Below are positions 51,028 through 63,977 of a stretch of DNA of 64,000 nucleotides, in pieces. A model generated the notes under the pieces. It worked only from the letters and a program-made list of their open reading frames with translations, was not told where the DNA came from and did not search any database. The first letter of the stretch is position 1; the number at the start of each line of letters is the position of its first letter. Made by a program: the position numbers and the translations under genes. Source of the stretch: Cruorifilaria tuberocauda (taxonomy: Eukaryota; Nematoda; Chromadorea; Rhabditida; Onchocercidae); assembly GCA_013365365.1 (NCBI GenBank), contig JABVXU010000134.1:1-64000 (forward strand). Direction: 5' to 3'.

Positions 51028-54000
51028 TTATCGCAGAAATGGTGGTCGAGGAGCGCGCATTCCCGGCGGCGGAGGTCGAAGTGGAAAAGGTTGCCGCCTT
51101 GCGAAGTAAGGAGGAGTGATACGTGGTCTTAAAGGCGGAACTGCCATAGAGGAAAACGGTGATGTTGCTAATCCAGACGGTCTAAAAAGTGGTCTCACGC
51201 GCAGCCCGGCTGACAATAATCCTGATAGCGGCGATGACCCCGGCAGCTCCCTAGGTAACCTATTTAGAGGCAACCGGTTCTGGATCGGTGGGGGAACTGG
51301 GGGACGAGGTCGTACCATTGGTGTCCCTGCACGTGATGGCAATACTGCTGAATTTGCAGACGCCTAAAAGATAACATGAACTTTTTCCTTATTAATGATA
51401 AATCATTTCATTAGTTTGAGAATTAACCGAAATAGCTGAAATCTAGCACACCCATTTCTGAAAAGTTGAGGTAAAGAGAACTAAAAAACAGCGTAAAAAA
51501 TTAGGAAGGAATATTATTATTTGCTGAAAGGATAAGAAACTGTTGAGGATAATACACTATGGCTACCACCAGTAGTTCCATTTCAGTATATTAATTTCGA
51601 TAACGAAATTCGAATTTTCGATTTTAAGTAATGAAACCACCTACTATTTAATATGAATGGACAGAGTAAACATATGAATTTTTACCGGTTGATCGAAAAA
51701 CATCATTCGTGAAGCATTAGTAGCCTTACTGCAAGAAGATGGCTGGTGCAGCATTGATTTTTTTGCCTCTTCGGATACAGAGGAACCAGGTTCATGGGAC
51801 CAACGAGCATCCATATTTGCCGGTGGCCAACAAAAATCAACTTCCCGATCCCCATCACTAGTTTCAGGAGCTGAAGCGGAATTATTCGGAACAACACCAC
51901 TAGTAGTAGCGCTATCACTACTCTGCGGTATGGACAAAGCAGAAAGTAAAGTTTTAATAACATTCTGACTAGATGGGACTGAAATTGGCTCATCCGATGA
52001 TTTCGAACTATCGAAATTTGCTGATGTGTTATTAATAGCTCCTCCAGTCGGTGGACGATCAGAATTATAGCCTCCTGACGCATTGACCGAAACAGATTCT
52101 GCTTTCATAGTACTAGTTGGGAGAAATCGCGATGAGCTTATCTCGCCACCGTTAAATGCTGCACTACTTGATGTAGGCAAAGATTCTAATGAAGTCTGCA
52201 TCTGAACAGGTGGTAGATGAGAAAAATTCGTGGAGAAAGATTTTTCATCTAACTGCAATTGTTGATGGTGTGTACTGAAGGTGCCTACACCAGCAGTACT
52301 ATCCGACGAGGTTCCTGGAAGATTAGGATTTTGATGCTGATGGTGCTGGAGTGGTGGAGAATAGTTTGTGGTTTGGTACTGAGAGTGAAATGGATTTTGT
52401 GATGTTCTTAATTCAGAGAAGTTACAACTGCTATTTGCGGTTGAATAGGTGCCGGTTCCAGTCTGCTGTGATCCACAACCATATGATGAGTTTGGTATCA
52501 TTAAAGGTTTTGAAGGTTGCTGCTGTAGTCGCTGCTGCAAAGGAGAAACTGTTGCTTTGTTCAGCGAGATTCCAGTTGTCGTAGTTGCGCAGGAAGTAGT
52601 AGGTACTGAATATGATGGTATCGAGGTACCAGAGATATTGTAATTTGTAGCACTAGCGTAGGGATGCAAAGCCGCTGGCGGCAATATGACAGCTGGGTGA
52701 TTATTCACTTTTACTGCCGAGCTACTATTATTGCTAACATTAATGTTCGTTGAACTATAGTGACTGTTGCGCGGAAGGGTTGCTGCTGCATAATGATTGC
52801 CAGCTCCAAAGGCAACTGTAGTTGGTGGCAATTGCTGGGAAGGAGGATCAGGATACAACGCAAATGCAGGAGTTTGATTTGTGTATGGTGTAGCAGCAGA
52901 AGCGTTGGGAGTTGTAGCAGCATGGGACGGTGTTGTGGGAATATTTTGGAATGCGCCTACCATTCCTGAAATTGAAATAATTATTAAAACTGGAACAAAA
53001 AATTGAGTCTCTTGGCTTAAAAAAATAACACTGCTGTTAACCGTGAAAGAAAAGTAAAAAGGAATAGAAGATATTGTGAGAAAAGTTTAGACCTGCGGGC
53101 TGCGCTGTTGCAGCTGGTGTATGTGATGAAATATTTAAGGATGGAACTGTTGGTACTGCTAATGATGAAGTTACAACAAGATTAGTAGCGTATGGTACAC
53201 CAAAAATAACAGATGCAGCAGCAGTGGATGTTTGAGGTCCAGAAATCGTCGATGGATTGATACTTTGATCAACAGTAAATTGATGAGGTGGAGGAGGTGG
53301 AAAATATGGATACAGCGACGAAGCATTTCCTGTTGTTGACGTATTAGCAAGAACCTGAGAGGCAGTACCAGGGTGCAACATAACCAAAGGTGGAGGTGGT
53401 GGGGGCGTTGGCAGAACGGTAGGCGGCATCACTACCGGAGTGGTAGGAAGGCCAACAGGCAAAGTCGGTACCATGTTAGGTGATGGTGGTGTCAGAGGTG
53501 CGGGTGGCGGGGGTGGTAGCAAGACGCCGTTTCCACTGGCACTTTTATTACTTTCCAAATCCATTTCTACCGGATACATATGCATGTCTTCTTTGGAAGC
53601 CATCTGATTTTGCCTGAAATAATAAACAAACAAATATTCAACAGCAATAAGACGACAAGAAACTGAATTGTATAGAATTTTGCAAATAAACTGCCTAAAT
53701 TATCAGGATAGCGATGCTTAGGTGAAGATATACCCGTCTTGCTGATCATCGTTTTTCTTGCCAACTTTTAGCAACGCATCTTTCAATGTTTCTAGCAAGA
53801 CTTTGTGATCAACCTGAAAGCACAACTAATTTATATCTTCTGTAATAGTCTGTTCGTATCACTACATAACCTGTAACTGAACAAAAAACAATTTTGATTC
53901 CTTTTGCAAGGTTCAAACAATATCTGTATCAAAAATAAGCAGAAATTTTGTTTCCAACCAAAATTGTAGATGATTATTGAAAGCCAATAAAAAGAAATCT

Positions 54001-57000
54001 GCAACTAGCTAAATTTCCAGACCTGTTTCATTGCTTTCTGCAATTCTTCTCCCAAACATTCTGCCAACTGATTGTGTGGGAGTTTCGTAAGTTCTGCCAT
54101 TTCAGCTATCAAATCAGGCGTTTCTTCTACTTTTAATTTGTTACCCTGAAAAATCGAAACTTATTAAATTTTTCAATATAGTTTTTAAAAAATATGCAAC
54201 AACAACTTCAATCCAATTCTTATTGAAATTAATACTGCATATTTTGGAGCCAATTGAATTCTACAAAAAAAGACAACTGCCATCAAATAACCTTACCTCC
54301 CCTGATAAAGGAACGATTTCATCGGCGGGAGGAGGAGGTGGAGGACTTGAAGGTGATGCCGAACCAACACCTCGCGAAGAAAGCATCGATGAATTAGCGT
54401 CATGCCCCGGTGAACCGGGTGGTGTTTTTGGTCCGCGTCTTTCTTCATTTGCATTACTAACAGGTAGCGGTTCACATATGGTTGGGAAATCATCCATCTT
54501 ACTATTTGACTGAAACAAAAACCTCAATATTTAGATACATATAATATTTTCAAATTTGTATTTGTTGAAGCATAAAAGTTTTCATTTTTCAAAATGAAGA
54601 GAAAGAGATGGAATCGGCTCAATAATTCGATTATTATTATCCAATACATAATATGAACTGAGAAATAGGAAATCAGTGATGCGCATTTTTAAACATTAGT
54701 AGAAACAGATGCATTTTATAATTAAAAAGACTAACATTTTTGCGATTTTTAGATGGCAAATTATCTTTGGGATCAAACGGTAAAAAACCAAGGACAATAT
54801 GAGAATCCACACGACCCGTAAGCATTTTATGCCCAAGTAAGCGCTCCATTAATCCTTCTCTCTGCATGAAAGCGTAACATGATGAATCATCATTTTGATG
54901 ACGTTCCAAATCTTCACGTGTAAGTCCAGAAGTGCTTCGTTTGGGTGGAGTATTGTTGATGTTAGCCATCATACTACTTGGACCTGCTTCATCGACATCA
55001 TCTTGAGCTTAAAGAAATTGAAGATATAAAAACACTGATCTTATAAAAGTTTCTTTTATCAGCTAGGCTAAACAAAAAAAGTAAGAATTAACACAAAATT
55101 TCAGTTTTAAACAACTATCGCAAAAAAACTATCTCCATAAGAAAAGCCATAAGAACCTGCAATCATAAACAATAAATAAGAAAACCACTCTCGCTTTCTT
55201 TTCCTCTTAGTAAAACTACACAAAGAAATTGATCGTTTTTTATATATATTACAAAAATAAAACTATGTATGCAGCCTTACGAGTATCTTTTTTCCGTTCT
55301 TTCGGAGGGTTCACCATAGAATCTAAGATTCTATCAAAAAGTTCCCCAGGTCTCGATTTTTTTGAGTGTGTAGGAGTTTGTTGCTGGTCCTGCGTACTCC
55401 TGGAAAAATTAAGAATAATAACAAATTCAACCTCATTGGATACTAACGAAATCAATATCAACTAGGTTTAATTAAAGCTAAAATTAAATGCGGTGATTTT
55501 CCATAGTTTTTGTTAAGCAGTATATCTGCTATATCATTTCACTGACCCCAACTGAATCAAAACATAACTAACTTCTTCTTGGTAGGCGGTACAATGCGGC
55601 TAGAAAACGCTGAATCGTTCTTGCGAATCGAAGATGTCGAAGCAAGTGGGGAACGCGAATCTGAGTGGCCTCCCAACCGAAGTCGTTTTGTCTGAAAAAA
55701 TGACTGGTAAATTTGATGCTTGATGAAATGTAGGATTTAAAAATTTTCAAATTATTTTGTTGAAATATATCACTGATCTGATTTTTTCCGGAGAGAAACA
55801 TTTTGGAATGGGTCCAGAGATTTAACAAAGCAATCTTCGATTTCATTCTCTCTGGCATTAAAAGCAAAAAAATAAAGAAATAGTTAAGATAAGAACTTTT
55901 TTATGAAAATTACAAAAAGAGAAATAATGTTCTACCTAAATAAATAATTAAAAATTGAATGTGATGTTTATTACCAATCACCACCACCAAAACATAAATT
56001 TTAAACACTGATGTTAAAGACAAAATGAGTTTGAATGTTTCATCTTAATTCTCTATTTAGCTCCTTTTTTATGTCCTTTTTTCATTGCAGATAATCATCT
56101 TCAACTGCAGATATCTGGTAAAAAATTTATACATTTTATAGCGCAACATTACGAAAAGATCTAAAAAAAAAAGCTATCTCAGTGAATAGAAGGTATGTAT
56201 GTTTACTTTATCCGGTATACTATCAGTTGCACTGTTCTCACCAACTCTTCGTCTTGGAATTCGAAATGGACGGGTGAGTTCATTAGTGCCTATGTCCATT
56301 GTTAACAATGCATTATAACCAATTTTAACGTCCTGAAATAGTAGAAAGTGATGCACAAAAATCAGACTGTAAGCAAAAAAGACAAAGTGATTTAAATTCT
56401 GGAAATCTCAAACAAATTATTTACTGGGGAAAAAAGAAAAATCAACGATTAGTATAATTACCAACACTGTTCGGAATACCTGAACCTAACCCTAAATAAA
56501 AGCAAAGTTCTGATTCAAAAAGGCAAGACTACACCAATAAAAGAATAACCGTGAAGCAGTTACAAGAAATCTCATTTAAAATAAAACAAAACTTGATCAC
56601 ATCCAGATTTGGTAAAAATTAGATCGAACTTTAGATATGGAAGAACGACATCACATATTTATTTATAAATTATCATTTCGAAATACAAAACTCCTAAATT
56701 GTCCATTTCATTTTTTTTCTTCGGCAAATGGATTGTTTGAAATTAACTAAATTCAAAATGAATAAATTCCACAACAAAAAATAATGAAAATCGAAATGAT
56801 CTACAAATAATTTGAAAATAATCAGAAACAATTCAGAATTCAGCGTAATTTGGCCCTGATTCAAGATTGGCAAGATTAAGGATAAATTACAGAATAGTTC
56901 CACAATCGATAAGATATGTTACATTAAAGCATTAATATAGTTCACATTTTAGAAAGCTAGTTAACTCAGTAACTCGTCAACTCAATCTTCTCATAATAAC

Positions 57001-57317
57001 ACTTAAGACTGAATTAACTTCTTCATAAACTAATTTAAACATCAATTTAACATTTCATTTTTTTTTCTTCGACAAATGTTTTCAATCAAAAATCAAGATC
57101 ATCAATTAAAATTCAACCGGATCAAAGTTAAGCTTACAGAAACTTTCTTGAAGCAAAAGGTCAAACGAAGCGAATAGAAGCTCCAGTTTCCGGTACCGCG
57201 GCCAGTATCTAATCCATATGATTGTGTATGAAAATTCCATGGATCAATTACATGCTTGAAATCTTCCTTTTCTTTTGCATCAAAAGCTTTTTGATAAATT
57301 AATATCAGAAACGACAT
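51028..57317 (-). CDS. Large unrecognised proline-rich, low-complexity protein, about 1122 aa, 11 exons
   Basis: Exons: 57317-57138, 56332-56207, 55691-55573, 55399-55281, 55007-54736, 54509-54297, 54145-54023, 53813-53734, 53613-53093, 52965-51686 and 51363-51028; every junction keeps phase. Order of parts: an ordered N-terminus (FKHVIDPWNFHTQSYGLD, RPFRIPRRRVGE); a basic Ser-rich part (TKRLRLGGHSDSRSP); LMERLLGHKMLTGRVDSHIV with LGFLPFDPKDNLPSKNRK; a run of prolines; a short helical segment (PDLIAEMAELTKLPHNQLAE) and HKVLLETLKDALLKVGKKND; long Pro/Ser/Thr/Asn/Gln-rich tracts; then NVIKTLLSALSIP. The C-terminus has repeated Arg/Pro (RPRPPVPPPIQ, PLRPPPPGMRAPRPP). No signal peptide, zinc finger or membrane segment. 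It looks nuclear and RNA-related by composition only; I do not recognise the family. The ATG follows CATTTAG by one base. Confidence 0.82.
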
Positions 57318-57853
57318 CCTAAATGAAAAGATGTTTCCAACTTAATCAGACGATGATAAATGTTCACGTGTTTCACGTATTTCACCAACATAAATTATAT
57401 GTGACCTATGCGCTACAATCAAAAATTTATCGTTTGATTTATTTTTTTTATAGTAAAAGTTATCTTTTCATCTTCTCTACCAAAATGCTCATGAAATTTA
57501 AATCTTAGAAGAAAAGCTCTTAGAAGAAAAAAAAAAAACAATTATCTGTACTATATATCGTAATCGTTGATTACAATCAATAAATAGTCTCATTGTTTTT
57601 TTTCTCAATAAATAAATTTACATATTCTTAAATTATTTTATCGAATCTATTTTTAATTGCAAATATTTTTCTTACTCATTTTACTTATTGTATTAATTCT
57701 TATTGTATTAGCATATATTATACATTGCTTGCTTAACTTACTTCATTTGCTATCATTAGCTTAACTATCTCTTAGCTTATTTATCAGTATTCGTGAATTT
57801 ATTTTGATAAGGCTATATTGTAAATCGTTCGTTAACTTATTTCAGAAGATGCT

Positions 57854-58333
57854 CTAGTGATAAATGAAGAAACGAAGGAATAACTGAATTTGCTGATAAT
57901 TTTGAATATCATTGGATCGCTTGACAGTTTTGAGACACTGAGCGGACATTGTGCGACGTTGTTGTGCTTCCTCCAAATCGATTCCTATCATTTGTTTGGC
58001 AAATAAGAAGCATTGACGAAATGATTCTATGGTTGGTTGAAATTTATTTTTTGAATTCTTCAATTTAGATATACTTTCGAATTCAAATTCGGATACGTAC
58101 GATTTTGAACACAGATGTATAAGATTCGTTGAAATCTTGAATTCGAATTCGGGTATGGATGATAATCGAACTCTTAAGTTCAAATTCAAATATGTCTCGT
58201 TCACTGAATTTTTGAATTCAAATTCAGGTATTTTCAACGACTTACGGAAGTATTGGATAGAGATGTCTTGATTTAGTTGCTTTACGTTGGTACATGAAAC
58301 TGATAAACAAAAATAACAAGTAGCGATTGACAT
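57854..58333 (-). CDS. Uncharacterised intronless ORF, 159 aa, with EFEF repeats
   Basis: ATG-initiated open frame of 159 codons, long for chance in such A+T-rich DNA. The first residues (MSIATCYFCLSVSCT) could be a weak signal peptide. Three imperfect repeats carry the core PEFEFK or SEFEFE, spaced about 21-24 residues apart (PEFEFKNSVNETY, PEFEFKISTNLIH, SEFEFESISKLKN). The C-terminal third is ordered-looking: FRQCFLFAKQMIGIDLEEAQ then RRTMSAQCLKTVKRSND. No homology recognised. There is no strong trans-splice acceptor upstream. It sits between the DOT1L-type gene and the proline-rich gene. Confidence 0.4.
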   Translation of the reverse strand: MSIATCYFCLSVSCTNVKQLNQDISIQYFRKSLKIPEFEFKNSVNETYLNLNLRVRLSSIPEFEFKISTNLIHLCSKSYVSEFEFESISKLKNSKNKFQPTIESFRQCFLFAKQMIGIDLEEAQQRRTMSAQCLKTVKRSNDIQNYQQIQLFLRFFIYH

Positions 58334-61184
58334 GAGAGATAAAGATCTTAAGTTGTTATTTCCAGAAGGTTAAGTGAAATTATCGGGGGAGATTTTTTTG
58401 TTTTCATTTTTGATATATTTGTTTTTTTCTTCCTTGGAATTTTGATCACTTTGGATATTCTTATATTAAATGTATAATGAATATATTAAGCAGTTATTAT
58501 AATAAATAGTTAAGCTAATATTAATATCAGAGGATAAAGTGAAAATTGATTATTGCTGAGTGATAGCATCAGTCTAATTGAAAATAATTTAGATGGGATT
58601 ATTATACACGTGAAACTGAAAAGATGGACGTGGATAGACGTGAATTTCCATAGCTAATAATATAAGCAAAAAATTTATCAATTCTCGATCGATATTTTTG
58701 CTCTTATGATTTGACAAAAAAAGATCGAGATGCAATTGTTGTACCTCGGAAAAGAAATTTATAGATTCTAAATCACAAGTTCATACCTAGTAATCTATTA
58801 TTTTTGTTTGTCAAAAAAAGGACATATGTCTTCTTACTATTTGCTCAAGCTGAATACCATATTTCGTTGAAAAATTTTGTAAACTTAAAACAACTCTTAT
58901 TGTAACTTAAAATTGAAAATTTGGAATTTCGAAATTATAAATAAAATAAATTACTGGAGAGAGTTTCTTGTTTTTTTTTTTTCATCATAAAAATAAAAAT
59001 ACAAAAACAAAGTGCAAAAACTTGTACCAGGCATAAATTAAAAATAAAAAATATTCCTTTAAATTTTGTTGAAATCGAAAATCGGAATTAAATTTCTTCA
59101 AAATTTGGAGAAATTTTTTTGAATTACTTGAGAAACATATAAGACAGCTGGAAAAAAAGATGACATAAAAAAAATCAAATCATACTGATTTCATGTCACT
59201 GATATGGATATAACCGTTTTTCATAATTATTTATTGTTCAGTATTATCATTTGCATATTATGAATACTTCTAACATTTCTTGCTACTATTTTTTTCTTAC
59301 ATTCGTATATTACACTTCTTGCTAGTACTTTTTTTTTTCAAAGAGAATATTGCATAAATATTTCAATAATTTTTTTACTAACTATAACTAATATCTTTTT
59401 ATTATGAAAATTTCTTTAAAATTTGAGATTTAATTTCAAAACGAATAGAAACTCTTATTATGCTCATTCTTATTATGCTGCTATTAAACGCCGAAAATTG
59501 AAATATTTTCAAATTTACTACGAATGAATGTAATTATTTGCGGTTTAATTAAACTTTAAAATCGAAAATATTTTCAAAGTTAAACATATAAAAGCAATTG
59601 CTAGCATGATATAAGCATTTTTATTAAATTAAATTTTCTAAAAATATTTTCTGCATCAAATTATCGTGGCTTTCAAACAATAAAATTAAATTTTTCAATT
59701 TCATCTTGACGAATAATCCCTATGTTATATTTTGCATATTATTTCCTCTTTTTTTTCATCCATGCTCAAGATATTTCCACAACTTTTTTCTCCTCAGTAC
59801 TTTTTTCCCGTTAAAATTTTCCTCCTTACTTCTCATTAATTTTTAAGCTTACATCAATCAACCAACTTTTGACAATAAAATGCTTGTTGGAAACAAATTT
59901 ACATCTAACCTAATGACATCTTCTATTATTTTCATGTCAATATTTATAATTTTTATCAAACCAGTATTGTGTAAAAATAATTAAAAGTGATAAGTAACTG
60001 CTAAGAATTGGATTATTTTGCTCTTACAATTATTCGGGGAAATGACTGCTAAGTTTTTAATGCATGTATAATCTAAACCTGATCGCTGTACTTTCCTTTT
60101 TTACTATCATCGTTTCTAACTGTCGTACGAAACCGACTTACGTGATATACATAATGATTATTTAAAGATTAAAGAATGTATAGAAGCGTATAAATTGAGT
60201 GATCTTCGATTCAAAATGCAATAACCTAATAGCGAAGAATACAAGTAAACCCATAACAATATCATCCCGGTTCTATTTAACTGCTTGCAAATATTTCAAA
60301 AACAAATATCAATTATAAATTTTTATTTGCCTGAGAAAAAAAAAACACCGGATTGTTGAAAACAACTAGGACGAATGCAATAATTTTGAGATATATTGAT
60401 AAAATATGAAGCACAAAAAATTCCACGAAGAATTTTTTTTGTCATCTTAAAGTATTACTACTCAATCAAGATTTCGAACATCAAAGCTGAGATGCAAAAA
60501 CGAAAATCAAAACAAACACTAGCTAAAACACCATCATATCGTTTTAGAAAATAAGTTGACATCAAAAACAATACTTTAAAATTAAATCCGGATGCACTTT
60601 ATGTACAAAACATTTCTGAAAGGCATCGTCGACATGATGACATGATAAAAAAACTTACGTGCCATGGAAAGCCCAATACGTATCCGTTACTCTTGAAAAG
60701 TTAATCGAAATTTGAAACAAATTATGAGGGAATTTCAACTAAAAATCTATCTTTGAGCATTTTCAAATTTGAAAAAAACTGAAAGAAAAAATTATCTTCT
60801 CATAGAGGGGAGTTGCAAGTCAAACTTAGCTAACGGAGCAGCAAAAGTGAAAACCTAAAACACAAAATTGGCAGTGGTACGATTATCAGATTAAAGGAAT
60901 TGAGCTTTAGAAATGTACTAGCAGACTGAGGTTTTTCAGCTGAATATCCATCTATCCTTTTAATGATTACCCTAAAAAAAACCGCAGCGAAAAGGCAGTT
61001 TTTTCCATCAAAAATATCAAATTTCGCATTTCGCTGTCCCATTATTATGATTCATAACTGCCCTTATCAATATCCACTGCTTCTTTTAACATATTCTACT
61101 GTAAATTTTTGTTTCATTTTTTTTCCAATTTTTTTCAGCTCAATCCTTTAAGAATCTAAAGTAACATATCACAGAAATGCGTGT
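58334..61184. other. Intergenic, no supported gene
   Basis: About 2.8 kb of A+T-rich sequence downstream of the DOT1L-type stop codon. Frames are short and biased to Lys, Ile, Asn and Phe. It holds the 3' UTR of that gene. Confidence 0.5.
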
Positions 61185-63977
61185 TTACTCATCAGCAGAA
61201 GACCTGACACTATCGATGGATTCAGTATTTTTCGTTAATGTGTAGGAAGCGGAAGTTGAAATTCGGATTTCATTTTCGGTTGTCATAGTTGTAGAAATAG
61301 GAACACAAGAGAGTGCGGAAGATTTCTCGGGTAATGTCAAAAGGGATACAGAAGGCAGTGTTATATCAGCTACCGAACGTACAGTTCCTGGTACTACACT
61401 TTTTTCTTTGCGCTTTTCACCTCGCGCTCGCCGTTCTTTTTCTGCACATTTCGCTGCACTGTCAACCTGAAATGAAATATTCCTGCAATCCTATAACATG
61501 CATAATACAAACTTTTCATTTGCTCTGAAAAATTCCTTTTTTCAACCGCCATATCTATAACTATGCCAAAGTAAAAAATTCATTACTCTTAGAATTACAA
61601 GATTACTCTCGCGAGGAAATCCTGCATTCAGGAATAAACACGTAGAGTTCGAAATATCCAAAAAAATTTCAATGATAATGGGATCTTACTTCTAAGGCTT
61701 TGGCGACAATATCTTGAATTTTCCGCTCCATTTCTTCATCTTCTTTCGGATCACTAGGCTGTTTGTTGGATCCAGAAAGCGGCTTTTTGGCTACGCCGTT
61801 CCGTATTTGTCGCTGTCGAGAGCGCTTCAGTGGGGTGGCGCCAACAGATAGGGAAGTTAAGGTAGACTGAGTAGATGATTGATGCCCGAAACCACCTTAA
61901 AAAGATATTGTTGTAAACTTCAGTTTTCATATATATTTATTTCGAAAACGCATTTCTCTGGTTAATCCATCAAAGAGAATTTGTTATTGTCCATATCATT
62001 CTGCTAGATTTCAGAGTTTACTAAACATCTCACCTGGAGCGGATGAGAATGTCAGAATAGCGCTATCTGATTGCGGTGACAGGAGACCGTCCTGTGCTGA
62101 TACTCCATGATTACTGACATCTGCGGCAGTATTTCCGATAATATCGCCCTGAAAACATTTCGGTAAAGTCGAATTTGGACTGGTTTAGGTCCAGGATATT
62201 TGATTTCTGTAAGACTCATGTTTCTAGCTAAACATAAGATTTTAAAAAGCCTCTCAAAAATTTAACGACCTTTCAAATCGTATATACATATATATAAAGT
62301 ACGCACTTGCTTTATATTAAATTTGTTCAAATTCTAAAATGCAAAATTTCACATAATATACTTGAAGGATCGGAAATATACTAATGAATCTAACCTTATC
62401 TGCAAGTTGCGCCACTCGATTCAATAAGTTTTTGTTGTGTGCAGTTAGAGCTTGGAAATTTTCAGCAAGTACCAGAGAATTGGCAGCGCAAAGCGAGTTT
62501 AATAACTGAGTGTTGGTATTTGAAAGAGCGGCAGTATTATTTGCATTTTTAGCAGATTCTAATTCTTCCCGCCGACGTACTTTAATTTCCAGTTGTTGGT
62601 TAGACATCTCTAATGCAGTTATTTCACTTTCCAGAGCAGCACATTCTGCCTTTAAAATTAAAAATTAAACTAAAGTTTAAAATTAAAGTTTAAAACTAAA
62701 CTGAATTGGTACATTTCGGGTTAAGAAATTTTAAGTGATCCATACACACATATATATCACTTAAATCATTCCTAAATAAAAATAAGGCCTAGCAATCTGA
62801 CTATGTCTCTCTACGTTTTTCTGCCCATATTTCAGTAAACTCTCGATGAAGCTTGTCAGTATTGGATTTTTTCAATTTCACAAAAAAACTAACTGTAATT
62901 TTTTTATGATGTGCAACAATTTCTTTCGCATTTTCCAATAACGAACTTGGTGTTGACGCTTCAATACCTAGCTCTTCAATTCGTGCATAAAAACAGTTCA
63001 TGCCAGATGAGCGCAAATTCGTTATTTGCTTTGTTATAGCATCAATTCGAGATCGCAGTAGAGTTCGGTAGGACTAAAAGAATGAGTAGATTTGAATGAA
63101 CTACAACACTAAGTAGGTTCGCCACCCTAACTACAAAAACATATCAAAAAAACCTTTTGTAGCTCAATTTGAGCTCGGATATCATCTGCGAAATTTTCTG
63201 TCTTCATTTTTTCCAGCTGTGCTTCGAACATAATGCGCATCGATTCTAAAATAAGAAACTCGTCAAAACAACTCAGCAGCTATAGGGCAGAAATTATAAC
63301 TTTCTCACTTACAATCCAATAATCTACACATATACAATTCGTAAATGAGAAACATATAATGAGAAAATTCCTAATGGGAAACATAATCTACACATATACA
63401 ACTCGTAAATGATAAATGAAAATACATAACTGAAAATAAAAAAGTAGACAGTAAAGGCATAAAATCATCTTAATCTAAATTATATCCTACATTTCTTGAT
63501 GTATGAAATATCCTTACAAATGATAATCAACAAACAAGCCTACGCCCTCAATATTTCAGTTTTCCGTTTTTTTTTTTTCAAAACTATTATCATAAAAAAT
63601 TGCTGTTATTCTTTTCAGTGAGTCAGAGCGAAAAAAAAATGAAAGTAGCCCATAAAAGAAAAAAATAATTCAATTAAAAGCTGCCCATCTATCGTGAATT
63701 ATAGTTAATATTACAAAATTATGTATTAATAATACCTACCAAGCATCTGATTCAGTGCCGGATATTTGCTTTGTTGCAATAATAATTCCGGTTTATTTTC
63801 TATTGTTGCAATAGCAGCATCATCATCCATTGCTCGATCTATCTCCACTGAATGCGAAATATCTGATACATAAATCAGTGACGGATCACGCACCGGTGAT
63901 GCAGTATGAGTGGTTGCTGTACGAGTCATACGATGCATCAAATCGATTGTCTCCCGTGTTTCATCATCAGCGAAGGC
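61185..63977 (-). CDS. DOT1L: DOT1L-type histone H3K79 methyltransferase, C-terminal 455 aa (partial, 5' end outside window)
   Basis: Exons in window: 63977-63740, 63245-63154, 73063-equivalent 63073-62894, 62649-62395, 62148-62034, 61895-61690 and 61466-61185, all in phase, ending GAT GAG TAA. The SAM-binding catalytic domain must lie upstream beyond position 64000. What is visible is the region after it: YPALNQMLG, then a long coiled coil. ARIEELGIEASTPSSLLENA with KEIVAHHKKI aligns with the human DOT1L stretch containing KLDELGVKALTYNDLIQAQKE, the helical region that binds AF10/AF9-type partners. Further coiled coil follows (ITALEMSNQQLEIKVRRREE). The tail is Ser/Thr-rich with basic patches (LKRSRQRQIRNGVAKK, RRARGEKRKEK), plausible nuclear-localisation signals. 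The function is chromatin-bound H3K79 methylation in the nucleus. C. elegans has several dot-1 paralogues; the catalytic part is needed to say which this matches. Confidence 0.85.

Noticed and set aside
52351..52969. Several plus-strand ORFs
   Set aside because: Shadows of the large exon of the minus-strand proline-rich gene.
55770..55855. Possible extra exon of the proline-rich gene (RENEIEDCFVKSLDPFQ on the minus strand)
   Set aside because: Its phase does not match the exons on either side, while those two join directly in phase; it may be an alternative exon but is not supported.
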